DNA of 64,000 bases from the NCBI GenBank assembly GCA_963716005.1, contig OY970285.1:1364001-1428000 (forward strand). The letters run 5' to 3'. Below the pieces are notes generated by a model. The model was not told the origin of the DNA and searched no databases. It worked only from the letters and a program-made list of their open reading frames with translations. Numbering within the stretch: position 1 is the stretch's first letter; every line of letters begins with the position of its first letter. Made by a program: the position numbers and the translations under genes. Below, piece after piece: positions 19,406 to 27,952 of the stretch. This stretch comes from CAVRUF01 sp963716005. Lineage in GTDB: Bacteria; Actinomycetota; Thermoleophilia; Gaiellales; Gaiellaceae.

Positions 19406-21012
19406 GAGGTTCGGGAGCGCCTGACGAGGGCGAGAATGGTGTCGAGCTCCCTGATCCGAAGGATACGGGCCGCCCCGAGGAACGCAGCCGTCGCAGCGAG
19501 CACGGCGATTCCGACGGAGGCGATCTGCGCCCAGCCCGAGCGGCCGAGCGCCTCGTCGAGCACGTACCAGACACCGTAGGCGACTCCACCGGTGACGATC
19601 GACGCGACGAGCGTGCGGCCGTATGTATCCAGGATCCGCCGGCCCTCGATCGAGCCGATCCGGCGGCGGAAGAGGAGTATCAGCGCGCCGGTTCCGGCCA
19701 CGTTCACGAGCGACGTAGCAAGGGGGATCCCCCAGACGCCGAGCCGGAAGAACGCGATGTCGAGGACGATCTGGAAGCCGAGGTTGCCGAGCGCGACCCA
19801 GGTCGGGATCCACGGCGACTGGAGCGAGAAGAACGCACGGTTCAGCATCAGCATCGTCCCGTTGAACGTGAGCCCGAGCGCGAACGCGATGAGCGCGTAG
19901 GCGACCACGTCGGTCTGGTCGGGCCCGAAGGCGCCGCGCTGGTAGAGGAGCCGCACGACCGGGACGGCGAGCACGGCGCCGATCGCGCTCGCGGGGAGCA
20001 GCGTGAAGCCGACCTGGCGCAGGCCGAGGGAGACGGTCGAGCGCAGGCCGTCCGAGTCGCCGCGCGCGGCGAGGCGCGACATCGACGGGAAGAGCACGGT
20101 GGCGATCGCGACCGAGAAGATCCCCTGCGGGAGCATGTAGATGCGGAACGCCGCCTCGATCGACGCGGGCGCCAGCTCGGGATCGATGTAGCGGGCCGCG
20201 AAGAACGTGTTGATGACCTGGTTGAAGTTGATGAGCCCGAGTCCGAGCGTGACCGGCAGCATCAGCACGAAGATCCGCCGGACGGCGGGGTCGCGCACGT
20301 CGATTGCCGCTCGCAGCCGGTCGTCACGGCCGCGCAGCCACGGCAACGGGAGCAGGAACTGGACGACCGTCGCGACGAGCACGGCCCCGGCGTAGATGTA
20401 GAGCGCGTCCGTGTCGTTGTCCGCGCGCGGGACGCCGATCGCGACGCCGAGGATGATCACGAGGTTCCACGCCACCGGGGCGAGCGCGGGAACGGTGAAG
20501 TGGTCGTAGCTGTTGAGGATCCCGACGACGATCCCGGAGAGCCCGAGCAGGACGACGGTCGGGAAGAGGATCCGCGAGAGCGTGACGACGAGCTCGGCCT
20601 GCTCGCCCTCGTAGCCGAACGGCTTCATGAGCCAGGGCGCGAGGAGCATGAAGAGCGCGGTGATGCCGCCGAGGCCGAGCAGCACGAGCCAGAAGACCGT
20701 CGACGCGACCCGCCAGGCCCGCAGCGCCTTGCCCTTCTCCAGCAGCTCGCTGAAGACGGGGACGAACGCGGCCGAGAGTGCGGCGTCGGCGACGAGCGAG
20801 CGGAGCAGGTTCGGAAGCTGGAATGCGACCGTGAACGTGTTGATCGAGCCCTCGACGCCGAAGTAGCGGCGCACGACGATCTCGCGGACGAGGCCGAGGA
20901 TCCGCGAGAGGCCGGTGGCGAACGAGAAGATCGCGGCCGAGCTCGCGAGCCGGCGGCGGCTGCTAGGGGGCGGAACGTCCGGTCCGGGCGGCTCGTCGGC
21001 GGGCGTTCCCAT
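19402..21012 (-). CDS. murJ: Lipid II flippase MurJ
   Basis: A 536-residue MOP-superfamily membrane protein with about 14 hydrophobic segments. Family landmarks are GLSRILGLVREIVVRRYFG near the N-terminus, LPNLLRSLVADAALSAAFVPVF, and INFNQVINTFFAARY. MurJ flips lipid II across the inner membrane for peptidoglycan synthesis. The N-terminal ~40 residues are Pro-rich and cytoplasmic. ATG 21012 is chosen over the longer frame because upstream codons run into the rpsT promoter region. First gene of the murJ-to-yqeY chain. Confidence 0.93.
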   Translation of the reverse strand: MGTPADEPPGPDVPPPSSRRRLASSAAIFSFATGLSRILGLVREIVVRRYFGVEGSINTFTVAFQLPNLLRSLVADAALSAAFVPVFSELLEKGKALRAWRVASTVFWLVLLGLGGITALFMLLAPWLMKPFGYEGEQAELVVTLSRILFPTVVLLGLSGIVVGILNSYDHFTVPALAPVAWNLVIILGVAIGVPRADNDTDALYIYAGAVLVATVVQFLLPLPWLRGRDDRLRAAIDVRDPAVRRIFVLMLPVTLGLGLINFNQVINTFFAARYIDPELAPASIEAAFRIYMLPQGIFSVAIATVLFPSMSRLAARGDSDGLRSTVSLGLRQVGFTLLPASAIGAVLAVPVVRLLYQRGAFGPDQTDVVAYALIAFALGLTFNGTMLMLNRAFFSLQSPWIPTWVALGNLGFQIVLDIAFFRLGVWGIPLATSLVNVAGTGALILLFRRRIGSIEGRRILDTYGRTLVASIVTGGVAYGVWYVLDEALGRSGWAQIASVGIAVLAATAAFLGAARILRIRELDTILALVRRSRTS

Positions 21013-21080
21013 GCGCGGATCGTAGGAGAGAGGCCGCCCGGAGCCGCCGGGGAAGCGCGCTCCCAGCCTGGAACGGCTGG

Positions 21081-21086
21081 TACGAT
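21081..21086 (+). promoter_or_regulatory. Candidate -10 box of rpsT
   Basis: TACGAT lies 40 bases before the rpsT ATG, between the divergent murJ and rpsT genes. No good -35 box is seen 17 bases upstream. Confidence 0.35.
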
Positions 21087-21125
21087 GCCCTTCGCGCGGC
21101 ATCGAGTCCGCGCACTTTTACGCCT

Positions 21126-21392
21126 ATGCCGAATATCAAGCAACAGGAACGCCGAGTTCGAAGCGCCGCCCGCGAGCGGATGCAGAACCTGCGCTGGCGC
21201 TCGACCGCGAAGACGCTCTACAAGCGGCTCGAGACGGCTGTGCACGACGGCGACAAGGACACGATCGGCACCGCGCACCGCGACCTGGTCAAGTGGCTCG
21301 ACCGGGCGGCGTCGCGCGGAGCGATCCATCCGGCGAAGACGGCGCGCAAGAAGTCGCAGGCGGCGCGACTCGTCGCCGGCCCGAAGAGCTAG
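21126..21392 (+). CDS. rpsT: 30S ribosomal protein S20
   Basis: An 88-residue basic helical protein of normal S20 length (MPNIKQQERRVR, NLRWRSTAKTLYKRLETAV, GAIHPAKTARKKSQAARLV). It binds 16S rRNA early in 30S assembly. It is alone on the plus strand, divergent from murJ. Its TAG abuts the TAG of the convergent secreted-protein gene with no gap, within a self-complementary GCTAGCTAGC. Confidence 0.95.
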   Translation: MPNIKQQERRVRSAARERMQNLRWRSTAKTLYKRLETAVHDGDKDTIGTAHRDLVKWLDRAASRGAIHPAKTARKKSQAARLVAGPKS

Positions 21393-22550
21393 CTAGCGGG
21401 TCACCCTCCAGCCGAAGGACGCGGGCGTTGCGTCCTGATGTCCCACGGGATCGATCGACCGGACCCGGAACGTGTGCCGGCCGGGCTTCACGGTCGGGCG
21501 ATAGGGCGAGGAGCAGTTGCGGAACGGCTTGCGGTCGAGCCGGCACTGGAACCGCGAGCCCGGGAACGACGACACGAAGCGGAACTCGGCCCGGCGCTTG
21601 GTCGTCTGCTTCTTCGGCGCCTTCGTGATCCGCGTGTTCGGCGGCGGGCAGGTCGTCTGCGTCGCGCCTTCGAACTCGCCTTCGGGATCGTTTGTCTCGA
21701 GCGGCGTCAGGTCGCCGGTCGTCAGGTTGAACGTCCCGTACTGGTTCGCGCCGGCGCCCTGGTACGTCCAGGCGTAGAGCGTGCCGGTCTCGTTGTCGAA
21801 GTCCATCCCCTGCGCGAAGTTCGAGTTCACGCCGGTCGCTCCGATGAACGTGACGGCCGCCGTCTTCGGGTTCATCCGGAAGATGCTGTCGCGGCTGACG
21901 TCGTGGACGTACATCGCGCCGTCGCAGTTGATCGAGGCGGCGACGACGATGCCCGTGGTCGTCTCGACGTCGACCAGCGTGGCGGCGCGCGGTCTTGAGG
22001 TTGATCGTGTACAGCGCGGTCGTGAGGGTGTTTCCGCTCGTCGCGAAGGCGCGGCCGGTTCTCGGATGGATCGTGAGCGCCGACCACGTGTGTCCCGTGA
22101 GCGGCGTAGCGGTGCCGATGCTCGTGAACGCGCCGTTCGTGAGGGTCATCGTGCCGAGCTGGTTGGTCACGCTGTCGAGCGCGTAGAGCTTCGTCGCGTG
22201 CGGGTCGAAGTCGTAGCCGAAGATGAGCCGCGTGTTCGGGCCGAGCAACGATCTGCCCGTCGAAGTCGTTCAGGCGATGACGGACGAAGTTGTTCGTGAG
22301 CGGGCCGATGTCGTGGGCGAAGGCGAAGCTGGTGACCGCGAGGGTGCCGCCGGCCCGCCTGCGCCGGCCGCGGCTCGGCCTCGGGCGTCGGACATGCCGC
22401 CGCGTAGCCCGCGGGCTCGGCCTGGGCCGACGGTGCGTCGCAGTCGATCGGGGCTCCGCGCGCGCCGTCGGCGAGCGCGAGGACGCCGGCGCACAGCCCA
22501 GCGAGAGGTAGCAGCAACCACCGATTTCGTGTCCCGTATGTGCTCGCCAT
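21393..22550 (-). CDS. Secreted DUF4394-like protein with a C-terminal Ig-like segment (three frame breaks)
   Basis: The protein starts with a signal peptide (RNRWLLLPLAGLCAGVLALADGARG). A repeat-like region follows (FGYDFDPHATKLYALDSV, GQDF/GMDFDNETGTLYAWT, YGTFNLTTGDLTPL), as in DUF4394 proteins whose units fold like propeller blades. A final segment (FQCRLDRKPFRNCSSPY, KPGRHTFRVRSIDPVG) resembles Ig-like repeats on thermoleophilian surface proteins. Frames change near 22385, 22250 and 21990. The total length is divisible by three, and all four pieces keep family-like sequence. Role unknown; likely cell-surface or exported. Confidence 0.65.
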
Positions 22551-22583
22551 CTGCCCCTCAACGGCGCCGTCCGCAGTCCACTG

Positions 22584-22612
22584 ACCCTAGATGCGAGACC
22601 GAATCGGCGCAA
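22584..22612 (-). promoter_or_regulatory. Candidate promoter for the secreted DUF4394-like gene
   Basis: On the minus strand TTGCGC (22612-22607) is followed by exactly 17 bases and TAGGGT (22589-22584), about 34 bases before ATG 22550. The -10 resembles others in this window. Confidence 0.45.
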
Positions 22613-22655
22613 TAGGGTTCGTGCCCGGGTCGTTCCGAATGCAGAGGCCGCGGGC

Positions 22656-23634
22656 CTAGACGGGCGCGCCGATACGCGGCACCGTGATCTCCACGAGCGC
22701 CCGCTCGAGCTCCAGCTCGGCCGGCAGGCGGCTCGCGCCCTTGAGCGCCGCGTCGAGCTCCGCGAGGCGGACGACTGCGGCGTCGAGCTCCTCGCGCGTG
22801 TAGTTGCGCGCGAAGGAGACGAGCTTCCTCGCCGGGTACTCCTTCATCTTGAGCCGCTTGGCGACTTCGGCCGATCCCAGGCCCTCCTCTGAGAGTGCCT
22901 GCGCGACGCGGACGCGGCTCACGTAGCCGGCCAGCGCCGCGGCGATGCCGAACGGTTCACGGGTTCGCCGGTCCAGAAGCGTCTCGCACGCCGTGAGGAC
23001 GCTCGGCAGGTCGCGTGCTCCCCAGGCGTCGGTGAGCGCCCAGGGGAGGACGTCCCGCGACGTCACCGCCAGGAGCTCGACCTCGCGCCGGCCGACGGGT
23101 TCCCCCGCGGCCCAGGTGGCGAGCTTCTCGATTTCGGTTTCGAGCTCGATCACGTCGTCCCCGACGATCTCGACGAGCGCGCGGGCTGCGTCCGCGTCGG
23201 CGCGAACGCCCAGCCGCTCGAATTCGGAGCGAACCCAGACGGACGGATCTCTCGGCTTCGGCACGTCGTATGAGAGCACCAGGCCCGCCTTCTTGCACGC
23301 GGCCGCCAGGGCAGCGTGCTTCAGCGCGCCTTCGGCGATCAGTGCGAGAACGCTGTCGGGCGAAGGGTCGGCGAGGTAGGACTCCACCGCGTCCGCATCG
23401 TCAGCCTTCCACCGTTCTACTCCCTCGACGACGACGAGATTTGCCCCGCCCGCTCCGAAGAGCCCGAGTGAGTTGCAGGCGGCGACCGCATCCGCGCCCG
23501 CGGCGGTGTCCGCGGAGAGGAGGTCGACCGCCTCGCCCGGGAACCGGTCCCGGAGCCGGACGAGCGCGCGCCGGATCTTCGGCCGGTCGCTCCCGAGCAT
23601 GAGGTAGACCCGGCTGCAGCTCGTCGGTCGACAT
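22656..23634 (-). CDS. holA: DNA polymerase III delta subunit (one frame break near 23610)
   Basis: HolA loads the sliding clamp as part of the DnaX complex. Conserved points: VYLMLGSDRPKIRRAL at the start, LVVVEGVERWK, KPRDPSVWVRSEFERLG, DVIELETEIEKLATW, and a helical C-terminus with AKRLKMKEYPARKLVSFAR. GTG 23651 would give an abnormal start (MLAPCRPTSCS). From ATG 23634 another frame reads MSTDELQP, and removing one G of a GGG run (23609-23611) joins it to VYLMLGSDRP, the usual N-terminus. I therefore use ATG 23634, 13 bp after comEC. Confidence 0.88.
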
Positions 23635-23647
23635 GGTGCGAGCATAT

Positions 23648-25928
23648 TCACCGCTCGCTGCGGACGGTTAGGCGACGCCCGTCCGATTCGACCACGACGC
23701 GGCCGTTCTCGTCGGTTCGGAGAACGGTGAGACCCGGCGCCGCGGCCAGCGCCGCCAGGGTCTCCGGTGTCGGATGGCCGTAGGTGTTGTCTTCCCCGAC
23801 CGAGATGACGGCGATACTCGGGGTCGTCCTGCGCAGGAACTCCGGCAGCGCCGGGTCGGCGGAGCCGTGATGCGCGACCTTGAGGATCTCCACGTCCGGC
23901 AGGCCGAGCGGGACGGTCACGGTCGACTCGGCGTCCGCGGTCAGGAGAACGTCGGTGCTCTCGTAGGTGGCGACGAGGACGATCGCGTGCTCGTTCGGGT
24001 CGCCTCCCTTCGGGCCGGGTCCGTCAGGCCAGAGGACACGGAGCACGAGCTTCCCGAGGCGGTAGGTCTGGCCCTGGCGCGCCGTCACGACCGGCACGTC
24101 GTGGGAGCGCGCGGCCTGGAGCGCAGCGGATTCCTCCGGGCTCTCGTTCGGAATGCCCGGATCCAGGACGAAATCGACCTCGATGCGGTCGAGCACGGCT
24201 GCGGCGCCGCCGACGTGGTCGCGCTCGGGATGGGTGAGGACGAGTGCGGCGAGCCGGTGGACGCCGAGCCCCTCGATCTGCTCGATCACGTCGGCCTCGG
24301 GCGGACCCTCGTCGACGAGGATCGCGCCCTCGGGAACCTGGAGCAGAGTGCCGTCCCCCTGACCGACGTCCAGGAACGTCACGCGCAGACCGGCCGGAGG
24401 CGCTGCCGCGGCGTTCTCGTCCGTGATCCAGACGCGCCAGCCGGCAACCAGGGCGACGACCATGAGCGCGAGTGCGACTGTCCGCGGCCCGCGCGGCGCG
24501 CGGATCTTCGTGGAGACGAACGCAGCCGCCCCGATGAGCGCGACGACGGCAAGCGAGCCGAACGAGGCCACGCGCGCGTGCGGAAGACCCGCGACGAACT
24601 CGGCGCACCAGGCAAGGTACGCGGCCAGCCATCCGTTCAGCCAGGCGAGCGCGAACGCCGCCGACGGCAGGACCGGATCGAGCACCGCGCAGATCAGCGC
24701 GAACCCCAGAAGTAGCGGGACGACCGGCGCTGCGAGCGCATTCGCGAGCACCGTGTAGACGGGAATCGCCCCGAAGTGGAGCCAAAGCACGGGCGCCGTG
24801 ACGAGGCCGCAGCCGACCGAGAGCGCGACGCCCTGGGCGACCTTCGGCCGAAGCGGATAGCCCTCGAGCCGGCGCTCGATCCGCGGGACGACGACGAAGA
24901 TCGCGGCGACGGCGACGAACGAGAGCTGGAAGCCCGGTTCGAGGAGCGTGTACGGATTCACCGCGAGGAGCACCGCGGCGCCGACGAGGAGGAAGTACCA
25001 GCGGTCGGACGGGCGCGACGCGAGCCACGCGAGGGAGACGAGCAGCCCGGCGACGCCCGCGCGGACGACGGACGGCTGCCAGCCGACTGCGCCGGTGTAT
25101 GCGAGCACGCCGGCGATGGCAGCGAGATGCGCGACGCGTCGCCGCACGCCCGCGATCCATCGCGGCGAGCAGGATCCCGCCGACGACGTACGCGACGTTC
25201 TGGCCCGATACGGCGAGCAAGTGGTACAAGCCGGACGCCTTGAAGTCGTCGCGGAGCGGCTCGCTCAACCGCTCGTCCTCGCCGAGGACGATCCCCCCGA
25301 TCACCGCCCGCCGTTCGCCCGTGAGCCCAGGGGCCATCGACGCCGCGAGCCAGCGGCGCAGCCGGTCGGTGACGCCCAGGACGCCGCCGCGCTGTCCGAT
25401 CTGCCGGAAGGAGCCCGCCCGCAGGATCGTGTGGACGCCCTGCCGGCCGAGGTACTCGGCCTCGTCGAAGCCGCCGTCGGAGTCCGCCGGCTGCGGTGCG
25501 TCGAGTGTCGCGACGATCTCAAGGATCGCGCCCTGAGGCGGTGAACGGCCGAGCGGAAGCTCCAGGCGCGCGGGCTCGTCGAACGTGCTCCGGTCGAATC
25601 GTCTGACGCGAACGGGCACGCGAACGACGAACTTTCCGCTCCGCGCGGATCCGGTCACCTCGACCTGGGCGAGCCCGGCCTCGCCGATGCGGGCGGCGAG
25701 CAAACTCCGGTCGAGCTCGTCCAGCCGGGCCGAGCCCCACCACACGCCGAGGAGCGCCAGTCCAAGCGCGAGCGCGGCCAGTCGTCGCGCGCCCGCCGCG
25801 AACGGAGCACAGAGCACGGCCAGCGCGGCACCGATTGCGGCCGCTACGCCCACGCGCAGCGCGAGCGACCCACTCAGCCCTAGGCAGAGCGAGCCCGCAA
25901 GAACATGTGGGGCACGAACGCGCGTCAA
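23648..25928 (-). CDS. comEC: DNA-uptake channel protein ComEC/Rec2 (one frame break near 25160)
   Basis: About 760 residues: N-terminal membrane segments and a DUF4131-like region, a competence domain (FKASGLYHLLAVSGQNVAYV, then VGWQPSVVRAGVAGLLVSLAWLASR), and a C-terminal metallo-beta-lactamase-like domain (FLDVGQGDGTLLQ, THPERDHVGG, KVAHHGSADP). It forms the channel for single-stranded DNA during transformation. An extra G near 25160 (ATGGATCGC in place of ATGATCGC) splits the two frames. The TTG start at 25928 overlaps the comEA stop. Confidence 0.9.
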
Positions 25929-26506
25929 AGGTCGACCAGCTCCGTCAGACGCTCGAGCCGGGCGGGCCCGATCCCGGGTACGGCGTCCAGCTCATCGACG
26001 GACTGAAACGCACCGTGCTCAGTGCGGTAGTCGAGGATTCCCTGCGCCGTGACCGGGCCGACGCCGGGGAGCGAATCGAGCTGCTCGAGCGTCGCCGAGT
26101 TCAGGTGGACGCGCTGGCCTGTCCCCGCTTCCGCGCCCGGCCCTGAGCCTGCTACCGCCACTTCGCCCTCCTTCGGGACGAGCACCTGCTGCCCGTCGGC
26201 GACCGGGGACGCGAGGTTGACGAGCGCGAGCTCGGCTTTCGGAGTAGCTCCGCCGGCCTTGCGGATCGCGTCGTCTATCCGACTTCCCTCGTCCAGCTGG
26301 TACAGGCCCGGGTTCGCGACCGCGCCGACCACGTGAACCGTGACCTGACGAGCAACGGGCTCCTCCGCCTCGATCGCGACCGCCTTCGAGCCACCGGTGG
26401 GCGCCGGATCACCCCGCTCGAGGAGCCGCGCCCCGACCACGAGCGCGAACAGCGCGACCGTCGCGTACGCGAGCGCGCGAGCCCGAGAGATCGAAGGCAT
26501 GTCCAT
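25925..26506 (-). CDS. comEA: DNA-binding competence protein ComEA
   Basis: A 193-residue protein with one N-terminal membrane helix (ALAYATVALFALVVGARLL), an SLBB domain (VHVVGAVANPGLYQLDEGSRIDDAI) and a C-terminal helix-hairpin-helix pair (VHLNSATLEQLDSLPGVG, FQSVDELDAVPGIGPARLERL). It binds incoming double-stranded DNA outside the membrane and passes it to ComEC. Starts at GTG 26515, ATG 26506 and ATG 26500 are all possible. A comEA-comEC-holA order is common. Confidence 0.92.
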   Translation of the reverse strand: MDMPSISRARALAYATVALFALVVGARLLERGDPAPTGGSKAVAIEAEEPVARQVTVHVVGAVANPGLYQLDEGSRIDDAIRKAGGATPKAELALVNLASPVADGQQVLVPKEGEVAVAGSGPGAEAGTGQRVHLNSATLEQLDSLPGVGPVTAQGILDYRTEHGAFQSVDELDAVPGIGPARLERLTELVDL

Positions 26507-26598
26507 CGACTCCACTGTTGCGGGAGAAGACGCGCGGAACTGTCACGAGGTGTGCCGACTTCGTGACGACTTCGTCACGAACCAGCGCGCTGACCGAG

Positions 26599-27732
26599 CT
26601 AGCCCGCGCAGGGCCCCGGATCGACCGGGGCGAGGCGTCCGTCGATCGCGTCCAGGACGGTCTCGACGGGCACCGCGAAGCCGTCGTTTCCGTTCCGCGA
26701 CCCGCCGAAGATCATCGCCACGACGCGGCCCTTCGCATCGACCGCCGGGCCGCCGCTCTCGCCGCGCCGCACCTTTCCGCGCAACGGGGTGACCCGACGC
26801 AGGCCGACCCCTCCCCCGTCCGCGTTCGGGACGAGCATCCGGCGCGGCGCTCCCGCGGTCGCGGGCACCGCGACGAGCGCACCGTCACCCGGGTAGCCGA
26901 GCAGCACGACCGACAGCGGCGTGTCGGCCGCCTCCAGAGTGGCCAGCGAGGGCGTGGTCAGCCCGTTCACACGCAGGATCGCGACGTCGTCGCCGGGATC
27001 GCGGTAGACGATCACGGCATCGAGCCGGTCGCCGTCGGGAGTAAGCACGCGGGTGTCCTGCTCGCCCGAGATCACGTGCGCGTTCGTCGCGACCAGGTCG
27101 CCGCGGACGACCCAGCCGGAGCCCTGAATCCCGAGACCGCAGGACGTCCCCTCGACCTTCACGACGCTCGCCGCGGCCGCCCGTGCACCGGGGCTGCGCA
27201 GGACGCTCTTGTCCGGCGGCGGCAGGTCCCGCGGCACGAGCTGCGGAAGAACCGGCAGCGGGTCGATCCCCTCGAGCGTGCTCAGCACCGAGTCGGGCGG
27301 GAGAACATCGACGAGCGCCGGCAGGACGACCGAGCGCTGCACCGCCTTGCGCAGGCCGAGCGACGGCTGCTGAAGCAGGAGCACCGCGAGCGCCCAGGCG
27401 AACGCGAGCGCGAGCAGACCGCCGACGATGGCGCCGCCTATCCGGTCGACCACCCCCAAGCCGGGAACCCGGAGGATGCTCATCTGCGCGCCTGCCGCCA
27501 GCCGCCCGGCGCCGAACCCGAACGCCATCGCGCCCGCAGCGGCCCCGACGAGCGTCGCGAGCGGCAGCCAGTCGGCGCTCGATTCCGGGAGCAGATGCGG
27601 CGCGAGCCACGCGCCGACGACCAGGCCGGCAGCGACGCCGAGAAGCGAGATCACCTGGGCCGTGAACCCGCGCATGTAGCCGGCGACCGCGAAGAGCGCG
27701 ACCGCGACGAGGACGAGGAGATCGAAGCTCAC
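26599..27732 (-). CDS. MarP-type membrane serine protease
   Basis: A 377-residue protein. The N-terminal ~165 residues form a CvpA-like region with four hydrophobic segments. The remainder is a trypsin-like protease domain with the triad TNAHVI (His), DPGDDVAIL (Asp) and RGESGGP (Ser). This matches MarP of mycobacteria, a periplasmic protease needed for acid and oxidative stress resistance; two Cys (TSCGLG and the final PCAG) may form a disulfide. GTG 27732 is the start. Copy A of the intergenic repeat lies about 120 bp upstream. Confidence 0.88.
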   Translation of the reverse strand: MSFDLLVLVAVALFAVAGYMRGFTAQVISLLGVAAGLVVGAWLAPHLLPESSADWLPLATLVGAAAGAMAFGFGAGRLAAGAQMSILRVPGLGVVDRIGGAIVGGLLALAFAWALAVLLLQQPSLGLRKAVQRSVVLPALVDVLPPDSVLSTLEGIDPLPVLPQLVPRDLPPPDKSVLRSPGARAAAASVVKVEGTSCGLGIQGSGWVVRGDLVATNAHVISGEQDTRVLTPDGDRLDAVIVYRDPGDDVAILRVNGLTTPSLATLEAADTPLSVVLLGYPGDGALVAVPATAGAPRRMLVPNADGGGVGLRRVTPLRGKVRRGESGGPAVDAKGRVVAMIFGGSRNGNDGFAVPVETVLDAIDGRLAPVDPGPCAG

Positions 27733-27849
27733 CGGCCCCGGCCTCTCGGAATCAGGCGGCCGTAGGGCATGAACTCATGGTACGGACGCGACGCTGAGAT
27801 TCCTGTTCTCGCGCACGCGTACGTCTCGCGGGGCGGATCCCCCAATTGC
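27733..27849. other. Spacer between marP and repeat copy A
   Basis: With copy A and the flank to 27952 this is a 220-bp non-coding gap between leuS and marP. Apart from the repeat I see no ORF with convincing codons. A TACGCT (27856-27851) within the repeat could serve as a -10 box for marP. Confidence 0.4.
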
Positions 27850-27906
27850 AGCGTAGCCGGGAAATTCGCACGCGTGGCACGCGGAATCGTGTCGACTTCG
27901 TGCCGG
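27850..27906 (-). repeat. Dispersed intergenic repeat, copy A (upstream of marP)
   Basis: On the plus strand it starts AGCGTAGCCGGGAAATTCGC and ends TCGTGTCGACTTCGTGCCGG. It aligns with copies B and C over about 56 bases, including the perfect palindrome CGCGTGGCACGCG at the position where B and C have GCGCGTGTGGTGCGCG. All three copies have the same orientation relative to the minus-strand gene downstream. Confidence 0.7.
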
Positions 27907-27952
27907 TTTCTCCACCGGCGAAAGCGAGCAGCGCCGGAGCGCCGCGAGACCC